Assembly: GCF_949298305.1 (NCBI RefSeq) | Contig: NZ_CASFWU010000006.1 | Location: 33,416 to 97,415, forward strand | Direction of reading: 5' to 3' | Length of the DNA stretch: 64,000 nt | Origin: an uncultured Bacteroides sp. | GTDB lineage: Bacteria; Bacteroidota; Bacteroidia; Bacteroidales; Bacteroidaceae | In this document: in pieces, positions 9,430-16,576 of the stretch | Layout of the letters: every line of letters begins with the position of its first letter | Numbering within the stretch: position 1 is the first letter of the stretch | Position numbers and translations under genes: made by a program | Notes under the pieces: model-generated | What the model was told of the DNA's origin: nothing | Databases searched by the model: none | Seen by the model: the letters and a program-made list of their open reading frames with translations, nothing else

Positions 9430-12372
9430 TCATCGCTTTTTCCGCTGAGAGACGTATTGCGAAGGCCGCATTCCGTACTCTTCCTGAAAACATTTGCTGA
9501 GGTAGCTCGATGTGCTGAAGCCGACGCTGTCCGCCACCTCGGCTACCGTATATCCTTCTTCCAACAACTGTGCCGCCCGCTTCAGACGGATGGAACGGAT
9601 GAAGTTGGTAGGCGTTTTGCCCACCACGGCCACCAACTTCCGATAAAGCCCGGTGCGGTCCATCCCCATATCTCTGCTCAAGACTTCCACCGAGTACTCC
9701 GGATTGTCGAGATTCTGCTCCACATATTCCAGCGCTTTGCGGATGAAAGCCTCGTCGGCATCCGACAGCCATCCCTCTTCAGCATTGTTCACACGGATTT
9801 TGTCCGACTGTTCCTTCCTGCGTTTTTCCTGCTGTGACAACAGATTCCGCATACTGACAAGCAGAGAATCCAATTCCAGCGTATTCTCATCAGAAGACAA
9901 GGGCAACAATACTCCCTCCGAAAATTGTCCGACCAAATCCTTCAACTCAGCAGCCTGCGAACGTATCTCCTGAAGCTGAATCCTGACACGACCTTCGTCC
10001 GTATGCTTCAACAAATTGTCTATCGGGGTCAAAATACGCTCCACCGGTTCCTCAAGTTCGCGGTTGATATTTTGCAAGAAGGTGGCCTTCATCTCGTCAA
10101 GTTTCTCTTTCTGTTCACGAACCAAATTGCGCTTTTTTCTCCTGACATACAAGAACAAAGAAAGGCCTACGCAGCCGGCTGCCAACAAGGCATAGAGCAG
10201 ATAGGCATAACCGGTCTGCCAGAATGGAGCTTTCACCCGTATGTGAAGCTCAGCATAGCGGTCTGTCCAGCTACGGCCATTGTCCGCTGCACGCACTCTG
10301 AAAATATAGTTGCCCGGCGGCAGGTCGGTATAGGTTGCATTGCCTCTGCCATCAGCAGAACGGATTTCCCGCTCCGTTCTGTCCATTCCCTCCATGCGAT
10401 AGCGGTAATATGTCTGGGTAGGATTGACATAGTTCAGAGCTGAGAATTCAATAGTAAAGAAATTCTGATCGTGTTCCAATACAATCTCACGGGTCATGGT
10501 AATGGGACGTTCCAATATCACATTCCCGTGATAGGGCTGCCCGCTTTGCACTTGTTCTCCAAAAAGGCTGAATCCGACAAAAAGAGGGGTATAACGTACT
10601 TGCTCAGCAGCATCCGACAAAGGAGACAGACAATTGAAGCCATTGATCCCCCCCCAATATAACGTACCGTCGGAAGTCATGCAGACCGAGCGTTCGCAGA
10701 ACTCGTCCGTTATCACTCCGTCAAAACGATTGTAATTTACAAACGAATAACGCTGCCCAGTCTCTTCCGTATGCACAATGAGACGACTGATTCCACTGGC
10801 TGTGGAAATCCAGACACTGCCATCGGACGCGCAAATGAGTGAGCGAACCGAGTTGTTTATCAGCCCATCAGCGGTATAGAACATCTGCTCCTCGCCAGTA
10901 GAGGCATTCCACTGTAACAAGCCGTCTTCCAGACCAATCCACAGTTGCCCCCGGCTGGCAGCAATGGCGTTGCAGGAATGGCAGGTAGAATGTACGTCTG
11001 TTTTTCCACTTCGTTTGTCGTGGATAAACCAGGCATGACGCGTAATGCCCGCCAGCGTATCCTTCCCCATTTCAATCACTTGCAACGGTACGGCTTCCAA
11101 TCCCGGCACTTTCATGGTCCGGACTGACGGAAATGCCTGACGAGTAGGAGTCAAGTCACCCGTAACCTCATCGTACAGGAAACAGCCATGGTCTGTATTC
11201 ACCATCAGGCTTCCGTCATTGGCTTCGGCAAAGCCGGTGATGTGTATGCTCTGGCTTTCAGTCAGCGGAAACAAGATTCTACCGATATGCCTGAACCGGA
11301 ACCGGTCCGGATGATAATAAAGAATGCCCCGATTCAGCGTTCCTACCCACATGCCCCCCTGGGAGTCGTTGTAGAGCGTACTGACTTCAACATCTATCTT
11401 CTGTCCGTCCAGCAATTGCAAGGTCGGAATGTGCTGTTTCTGTTTCCAATTGGCATCCATGTGATACAAGCCTTCGGGTCCGCTCACCCACACGCTGTCG
11501 TCACGGTCCATGGAAAGATAATTGAAATGGGATGTCGTACTCATCACCACCTTCCACTGTTTCTGAGCGACGTCGTAATTCAGCATCACCCCTCCTTTTC
11601 TTCCATTACACAATTGATAATAGGTATGTTCACCCTGCACAACAAACGAAGTCATGCCATACAGGTCAGGAGAAAGTCCATCCGGATAATTCTGCTGATA
11701 GAGTTCATGCCCCGAAGCTAAATCGTAACAAACCAACAGCCCCGAACGGTAAAACAAATAAAGCTTTCCGTCCAGCACGCCCAAATCGTAAAGTTGGTCA
11801 TTTCCGCGGGAGACACCGTGTAGAAAAGTGACTGCTTCAGCCGCATCACTGCCGATGAGCAACAAATCGTCCTGTTCGGTCACCAGCCACAAGTTCTGTT
11901 TTTTGTCTACAAACATGTCTTTCAAAGGAATATGCACGCCCCATTGCCCCAGTAACGTTTCGGGATGCTCCACAAACCGCTCACGCCCGATGTCGACCGC
12001 CATCAGCCAATACTGATTTTTAATCCACATATACCCCTTTGCGTCTATATATATATGGTGGAAACCCGAATATTCGGAAAGAGGGCAAAAATGGCGGTCA
12101 TCGTAATGAAGATAGCTGAATCGGGTTCCGTCGTACAGGTTCAGTTGCCCTTCCGTCATCACCATCATCCGCCCGTCAGGAAGTTGGACAATGTTTCTCA
12201 CCTTGCTGCTGGACAACCCTTGTGTGGCATCAACGGGAGTGAACACGTAATGTTCTACGGGAAAGGATGGCATAACGGACGCAAACAGGCACAGCAAGCA
12301 CACGAATGTCTGTGCCGCATAACAGATTCGGCTTTCATACCTTTCTATAATGTCTGTATGCCCCATGTCCAT
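9430..12372 (-). CDS. Membrane-spanning propeller/AraC regulator lacking a kinase (HTCS-like)
   Basis: Likely sensor-regulator of the adjacent PUL, 980 residues. A signal/first membrane segment lies near 17-36. The periplasmic part carries two-component-regulator propeller repeats (for example LYNDSQGGMWVGTLNRGILY) and a Y_Y_Y domain (YTDLPPGNYIFRVRAAD). A second membrane helix sits near 721-743. The cytoplasmic part starts like a HisKA helix, but the usual SHE-RTPL phospho-acceptor motif reads NREL-EEPV, with Arg771 in place of His. No HATPase or receiver domain follows; instead a linker leads to an AraC-type helix-turn-helix (about 869-980, with RLKRAAQLLEEGYTVAEVA). It therefore looks like a one-component relic of a hybrid two-component system. 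Met3 is an alternative start. Confidence 0.9.
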   Translation of the reverse strand: MDMGHTDIIERYESRICYAAQTFVCLLCLFASVMPSFPVEHYVFTPVDATQGLSSSKVRNIVQLPDGRMMVMTEGQLNLYDGTRFSYLHYDDRHFCPLSEYSGFHHIYIDAKGYMWIKNQYWLMAVDIGRERFVEHPETLLGQWGVHIPLKDMFVDKKQNLWLVTEQDDLLLIGSDAAEAVTFLHGVSRGNDQLYDLGVLDGKLYLFYRSGLLVCYDLASGHELYQQNYPDGLSPDLYGMTSFVVQGEHTYYQLCNGRKGGVMLNYDVAQKQWKVVMSTTSHFNYLSMDRDDSVWVSGPEGLYHMDANWKQKQHIPTLQLLDGQKIDVEVSTLYNDSQGGMWVGTLNRGILYYHPDRFRFRHIGRILFPLTESQSIHITGFAEANDGSLMVNTDHGCFLYDEVTGDLTPTRQAFPSVRTMKVPGLEAVPLQVIEMGKDTLAGITRHAWFIHDKRSGKTDVHSTCHSCNAIAASRGQLWIGLEDGLLQWNASTGEEQMFYTADGLINNSVRSLICASDGSVWISTASGISRLIVHTEETGQRYSFVNYNRFDGVITDEFCERSVCMTSDGTLYWGGINGFNCLSPLSDAAEQVRYTPLFVGFSLFGEQVQSGQPYHGNVILERPITMTREIVLEHDQNFFTIEFSALNYVNPTQTYYRYRMEGMDRTEREIRSADGRGNATYTDLPPGNYIFRVRAADNGRSWTDRYAELHIRVKAPFWQTGYAYLLYALLAAGCVGLSLFLYVRRKKRNLVREQKEKLDEMKATFLQNINRELEEPVERILTPIDNLLKHTDEGRVRIQLQEIRSQAAELKDLVGQFSEGVLLPLSSDENTLELDSLLVSMRNLLSQQEKRRKEQSDKIRVNNAEEGWLSDADEAFIRKALEYVEQNLDNPEYSVEVLSRDMGMDRTGLYRKLVAVVGKTPTNFIRSIRLKRAAQLLEEGYTVAEVADSVGFSTSSYLSKCFQEEYGMRPSQYVSQRKKR

Positions 12373-12410
12373 CGGTTATATCAGTGTATGTAGTCTTCAT
12401 TTTTGCCATG

Positions 12411-12440
12411 CAAAGATAGCAATATTTTAAGTTCGTCAAA
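12411..12440 (-). promoter_or_regulatory. Promoter of the PUL regulator
   Basis: Minus-strand TTTG (12437-12440) is followed after 18 nt by TATCTTTG (12411-12418), a good -33/-7 pair of the Bacteroides type, about 40 nt before the start codon. Confidence 0.7.
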
Positions 12441-12490
12441 CAAACAAGAGTTATTACCTGCCAAGTATCAAATAAAATCCAAATATTGGC

Positions 12491-12498
12491 TAAATTTG
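12491..12498 (+). promoter_or_regulatory. Candidate -7 element for the Nim-like gene
   Basis: TAAATTTG matches TAnnTTTG 28 nt before the ATG at 12527; it is divergent from the regulator promoter. Confidence 0.55.
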
Positions 12499-12526
12499 TC
12501 ACGGAAAATAATCAATCCATGAACCT

Positions 12527-13012
12527 ATGATTTACGACAACTCAGCAGTAAGAAGACAAGACCGGTTACTCGACGAAAGCGATGCAAGAATCTTGCTAAA
12601 GCACGGAGAGTACGGTGTGCTGTCCATGACCGACCCCGAAGGCGCCCCCTACGGCATCCCTATTAATTATGTATGGGACGGGAACGACCACATTTACCTG
12701 CATTGTGCTCCGACAGGCAGGAAGTTGCAATGTATCGGGCAGCAGGCCGAAGTTTCATTCTGTGTGGTAGGACGAACCAACGTGGTACCACACAAGTTTA
12801 CCACCGGTTACGAAAGCGTTGTCATCAAATGTCAAGCCCGAACCGGGCTGTCTGCCGAAGAAAGGATGAATGCTTTGAGACTTTTGCTGGAAAAGTACTC
12901 GCCCAATGACCTGGTCATAGGCCTGAAATATGCCGAGAAGTCCTTCCATCGGACAGAAATCATCTGTCTGGACCTGAAAGAATTCAGCGGCAAACAGAAA
13001 AAAGTCAACTAA
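12527..13012 (+). CDS. Pyridoxamine-5'-phosphate-oxidase-like flavoprotein (Nim-like)
   Basis: Small cytoplasmic split-barrel protein of 161 residues that probably binds FMN. The segment LLKHGEYGVLSMTDPEGAPYG resembles, in part, the family opening where the first strands bind flavin; PINYVWDGNDHIYLH and CVVGRTNVVPHKFTTGYESV continue the barrel. The group includes nitroimidazole-reductase (Nim) relatives, but family membership alone does not show drug resistance. The next gene, an HD-domain protein, begins 14 nt downstream, so the two probably form an operon. Confidence 0.85.
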   Translation: MIYDNSAVRRQDRLLDESDARILLKHGEYGVLSMTDPEGAPYGIPINYVWDGNDHIYLHCAPTGRKLQCIGQQAEVSFCVVGRTNVVPHKFTTGYESVVIKCQARTGLSAEERMNALRLLLEKYSPNDLVIGLKYAEKSFHRTEIICLDLKEFSGKQKKVN

Positions 13013-13026
13013 CAAACATTTTCAAT

Positions 13027-13527
13027 ATGAACCCTCAGCATGCCCAACTGATTCAAGCCATGACTGCCTATAATGCAGGCGACCCCAAACGCATCCAGCA
13101 CCTGATTAAAGTACACAGCCTGGCATCGGCCATAGGCGTATTGGAGCAACTGGATGAAGAGACCTTATTCATTTTGGAGACTGCCGCCCTTGTACATGAC
13201 ATTGGAATCCGTATCTGCGAACAGAAATACGGTTCATGCGACGGAAAGCTACAGGAAAAGGAAGGCGGCCCCGAAGCCAGGAAGTTGTTGTCAGAACTGG
13301 GATGCTACACCTCGGAACAAATTGAGCGCGTATGCTGGCTGGTGGCTCATCACCATACTTACAAAGACATCAACGCCGTGGATTACCAGATTCTTGTGGA
13401 AGCAGACTTTCTGGTAAACAGCTACGAAGACAACCTCTCGACCGAAGCCGTCAAACGGATTCGGAAAAACATATTCAAGACTCCAAGCGGCATCTTTCTT
13501 TTGGAAAAGACATGGAACCTGTCCTAA
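13027..13527 (+). CDS. HD-domain phosphohydrolase-like protein
   Basis: Cytoplasmic protein of 166 residues with the metal-binding HD pattern: an early His (KVHSLASAIG), the HD pair in ALVHDIGIRICEQ, and the downstream histidines in VAHHHTYKDI. Such proteins hydrolyse phosphate esters or nucleotides; the substrate is unknown. It follows the Nim-like gene by 14 nt. The 119 nt to miaA contain the miaA promoter. Confidence 0.82.
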   Translation: MNPQHAQLIQAMTAYNAGDPKRIQHLIKVHSLASAIGVLEQLDEETLFILETAALVHDIGIRICEQKYGSCDGKLQEKEGGPEARKLLSELGCYTSEQIERVCWLVAHHHTYKDINAVDYQILVEADFLVNSYEDNLSTEAVKRIRKNIFKTPSGIFLLEKTWNLS

Positions 13528-13591
13528 TGTGACAATGCTTCTCCCGTTCGAGAAATATATTTTCCAGACCAGAGGAAATAGAGGGGATTCA

Positions 13592-13623
13592 TTGGCATAT
13601 TCCATAGAAATTCCGTAAGTTTG
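13592..13623 (+). promoter_or_regulatory. Promoter of miaA
   Basis: TTG (13592-13594), 21 nt, then TAAGTTTG (13616-13623), 23 nt before the miaA ATG. Confidence 0.6.
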
Positions 13624-13646
13624 TCCGACCGTAAATTGTAACGCGT

Positions 13647-14555
13647 ATGCCACACTATGATATAATCGCTATCTTAGGACCGACAGCCTCCGGCAAGACC
13701 CCCTTCGCAGCAGCACTGGCGGCTGAATTGGGCACGGAAATCATCAGTGCCGACTCCCGGCAGGTCTACAAGGGGATGGATATAGGCACGGGGAAAGACT
13801 TGGCCGACTATACTGTAAGGGGGCATGCCATTCCCTACCACCTGATTGACATTGCCGAACCTGGCTACAAATACAATGTTTTTGAATATCAGCGCGACTT
13901 TCTGGAGGCTTACGAAGACATCCGCCGACGTGGCATGTGTCCGATTGTGTGCGGAGGTACGGGCATGTATCTGGAATCGGTACTGAAAGGCTATCGCCTG
14001 CTGCCCGTTCCCGAAAACGCCGAATTACGAAACCGTCTGGCGAGCAAGCCATTGGAAGAGCTGACTGAAATACTGAAAACGTACAAGGAACTGCACAATA
14101 CGACTGACGTAGATACAGCCAAACGTGCCATCCGTGCCATTGAAATAGAAGAATATTACCTCCATACACCTGTAGACGACCCCCAACTGAACAGCCTCAT
14201 CATCGGGGTGGACATTGACCGCGGACTGCGCCGCGAGAAGATAACCCGCCGCCTGAAGCAACGGCTGGACGAAGGCATGGTGGACGAGGTGCGCGGCCTG
14301 CTGGAGCGGGGCATTCCGCCCGAAGACCTCATCTACTACGGGCTGGAGTACAAATACCTGACACTCTACGCCGTGGGGGAACTGACCTACGACGAGATGT
14401 TCAAAGGGCTGGAAACGGCCATCCACCAGTTTGCCAAGCGGCAGATGACGTGGTTCAGGGGCATGGAGCGGCGCGGATTCACCATCCACTGGATAGATGC
14501 CCGTCTGCCAATGGAAGAAAAGATTGCATTTGTCCAACAACAACTTTTAAATTAA
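13647..14555 (+). CDS. miaA: tRNA dimethylallyltransferase
   Basis: Transfers a dimethylallyl group to N6 of adenosine 37 in tRNAs reading UNN codons. Protein of 302 residues, normal for the family. The P-loop GPTASGKT is at about 11-18, followed by the diagnostic SADSRQVYKGMDIGTGK and the active-site GGTGMYLESVLKG. C-terminal signatures LIYYGLEYKYL and QFAKRQMTWFRG are intact. The ATG is 23 nt from a good -7 box. The lipid kinase gene follows closely. Confidence 0.96.
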   Translation: MPHYDIIAILGPTASGKTPFAAALAAELGTEIISADSRQVYKGMDIGTGKDLADYTVRGHAIPYHLIDIAEPGYKYNVFEYQRDFLEAYEDIRRRGMCPIVCGGTGMYLESVLKGYRLLPVPENAELRNRLASKPLEELTEILKTYKELHNTTDVDTAKRAIRAIEIEEYYLHTPVDDPQLNSLIIGVDIDRGLRREKITRRLKQRLDEGMVDEVRGLLERGIPPEDLIYYGLEYKYLTLYAVGELTYDEMFKGLETAIHQFAKRQMTWFRGMERRGFTIHWIDARLPMEEKIAFVQQQLLN

Positions 14556-14589
14556 CGAACAGCAACAGCATAATTTGCCTATAAGACCC

Positions 14590-15516
14590 ATGAGTGTAGC
14601 ACCCGAAAAGTGGGGAGTGATATACAACCCCAAAGCCGGAACCCGCAAAGTGCAGAAACGGTGGAAAGAAATCAAGGAGTATATGGACAGCAAAGGCGTG
14701 TCCTACGACTACGTACAGTCCGAAGGATTCGGATCGGTGGAACGTCTGGCTGGCATCCTGGCCAACAACGGCTACCGCACCATTGTGGTAGTGGGCGGCG
14801 ACGGCGCACTGAACGACGCCATCAACGGCATCATGCTCTCCCATGCGGAAGACAAAGAAAACATTGCCATCGGTATCATCCCCAACGGCATCGGCAATGA
14901 CTTCGCAAAATACTGGGAAATCAGTTCGGAATATAAAGAAGCGGTGGACTGCATCATCAACAACCGCCGCCGCAAAATTGACGTGGGCACCTGCTACTAC
15001 TATGACGGAAAGACCCATCGCTCGCGCTACTTTCTGAACGCCATCAACATCGGACTGGGAGCGCGCATCGTGAAAATCACCGACCAGTGCAAACGCTTCT
15101 GGGGAGTGAAGTTCCTCTCCTACTTCATGGCACTAATTTCCATCATCTTCGAGCGGAAGCTCTACCGTATGCACCTCAGAATCAACGACGAGCACATACG
15201 CGGCCGCATCATGACCGTCTGCATTGGCAGTGCATGGGGCTACGGGCAGGCTCCCAGCGCCGTACCCTACAACGGCTGGCTGGACGTGTCTGTCATCTAC
15301 CGGCCTGAACTATTGCAGCTTTGGTCGGGCTTGTGGATGCTGATACAAGGACGCATTCTGAACCACAAGGTGGTGAAACCCTACCGTACCCAACACGTCA
15401 AGGTTTTGAGGGCACAAAATGCTTCCGTCGACCTGGACGGCCGCATCTTGGACCGTCATTTTCCGCTGGAAATAGGCATCATGCACGAAGCCATCACGCT
15501 GATTATACCAGACTGA
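14590..15516 (+). CDS. Diacylglycerol-kinase-family lipid kinase
   Basis: Soluble or membrane-associated kinase of 308 residues that phosphorylates diacylglycerol or a related lipid. The catalytic-domain signatures are present: YNPKAGTRKVQKRW near the start (family NPxAG), the nucleotide-binding GGDGALNDAINGIM (GGDGT in most members, here Ala), and IIPNGIGNDFA. The start is the ATG at 14590; an upstream TTG at 14575 is possible but less likely. It follows miaA by 34 nt. Confidence 0.9.
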   Translation: MSVAPEKWGVIYNPKAGTRKVQKRWKEIKEYMDSKGVSYDYVQSEGFGSVERLAGILANNGYRTIVVVGGDGALNDAINGIMLSHAEDKENIAIGIIPNGIGNDFAKYWEISSEYKEAVDCIINNRRRKIDVGTCYYYDGKTHRSRYFLNAINIGLGARIVKITDQCKRFWGVKFLSYFMALISIIFERKLYRMHLRINDEHIRGRIMTVCIGSAWGYGQAPSAVPYNGWLDVSVIYRPELLQLWSGLWMLIQGRILNHKVVKPYRTQHVKVLRAQNASVDLDGRILDRHFPLEIGIMHEAITLIIPD

Positions 15517-15553
15517 TGGAGTTGAGATATAAAAGTTAAGAGTTGGCGGTTCA

Positions 15554-15637
15554 TTAACCACTAACCCCTGACCGCTAACCACTAACCACTATCCGCTAAC
15601 CACTATCCGCTAACCACTATCCGCTAACCACTAACCG
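15554..15637 (+). repeat. 7-bp tandem repeat tract in the kdsA leader
   Basis: Twelve consecutive 7-bp words of the form CTAACCn (variants CTATCCG, CTGACCG and a first TTAACCA) fill 15554-15637 without a phase break. The tract ends 8 bp before the kdsA ATG. C/A-rich, it would be an unstructured leader. A shorter tract with the same period precedes the ABC ATPase at 21040. Confidence 0.85.
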
Positions 15638-15645
15638 CTATTAAA

Positions 15646-16449
15646 ATGATTGAATTGAAGAACAACCCCGCCGGCAATTTCTTCCTGCTGGCAGGCCCTT
15701 GCGTCATCGAGGGAGAAGAGATGGCCATGCGCATAGCAGAAAAGATTGTTGCCATTACAGACAAGCTGAAAATACCTTATGTATTTAAGGGGTCTTACCG
15801 CAAAGCCAACCGCTCGCGACTGGACTCGTTCATGGGAATAGGCGACGAAAAGGCACTCCGCATACTGAAGAAGGTTCGCGATACCTTCGGCGTACCCACC
15901 GTAACAGACATTCACAGCGCCGAAGAGGCAGCCATGGCAGCCGAATTTGTTGACATATTGCAGATTCCCGCCTTCCTCTGCCGGCAGACAGATTTACTGG
16001 TAGCTGCCGCCAAAACGGGCAAGACCATCAACATCAAGAAAGGTCAGTTTCTCTCACCGCTTGCCATGCGTTTTGCTGCCGAGAAGGTGGTGGAAGCAGG
16101 AAACGCCCACGTGATGCTGACCGAGCGGGGTACAACCTTCGGTTATCAGGACCTGGTAGTAGACTTCCGCGGTATACCCGAAATGCAGGAATTTGGCTAT
16201 CCGGTCATTCTGGATGCCACACATTCACTGCAGCAGCCCAACCAAACCAATGGAGTAACGGGCGGCATGCCCCAACTGATAGAAACCATTGCACGGGCAG
16301 GCGTTGCCGTAGGAGTGGACGGACTTTTTATCGAAACCCACGAGAACCCGGCCGTAGCCAAGAGTGACGGCGCCAACATGCTGCGTCTGGACCTGCTGGA
16401 AGGACTGCTCACCCGGCTGGTACGTATCCGACAGGCAGCCATTCAATAG
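15646..16449 (+). CDS. kdsA: 3-deoxy-8-phosphooctulonate (KDO-8-P) synthase
   Basis: Condenses phosphoenolpyruvate with arabinose 5-phosphate to KDO 8-phosphate for lipopolysaccharide core synthesis. 267 residues, the normal size. Signatures: LLAGPCVIEGEE, FKGSYRKANRSR, PTVTDIHSAEEA, LQIPAFLCRQTDLL, NIKKGQFLSP and DATHSLQQPN. The ATG lies 8 bp after the 7-bp repeat tract. No Shine-Dalgarno is visible. Confidence 0.97.
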   Translation: MIELKNNPAGNFFLLAGPCVIEGEEMAMRIAEKIVAITDKLKIPYVFKGSYRKANRSRLDSFMGIGDEKALRILKKVRDTFGVPTVTDIHSAEEAAMAAEFVDILQIPAFLCRQTDLLVAAAKTGKTINIKKGQFLSPLAMRFAAEKVVEAGNAHVMLTERGTTFGYQDLVVDFRGIPEMQEFGYPVILDATHSLQQPNQTNGVTGGMPQLIETIARAGVAVGVDGLFIETHENPAVAKSDGANMLRLDLLEGLLTRLVRIRQAAIQ

Positions 16450-16576
16450 GACTACGCACATGGTAAATAGCGATTGAACAATATCCACTGATATATCGCT
16501 AAAAAAATGCTGCCGCCCTGTGATTTATACCCCCATTCTACGACAGATTAACCAAAAACCAATAAAAACAAACTTT

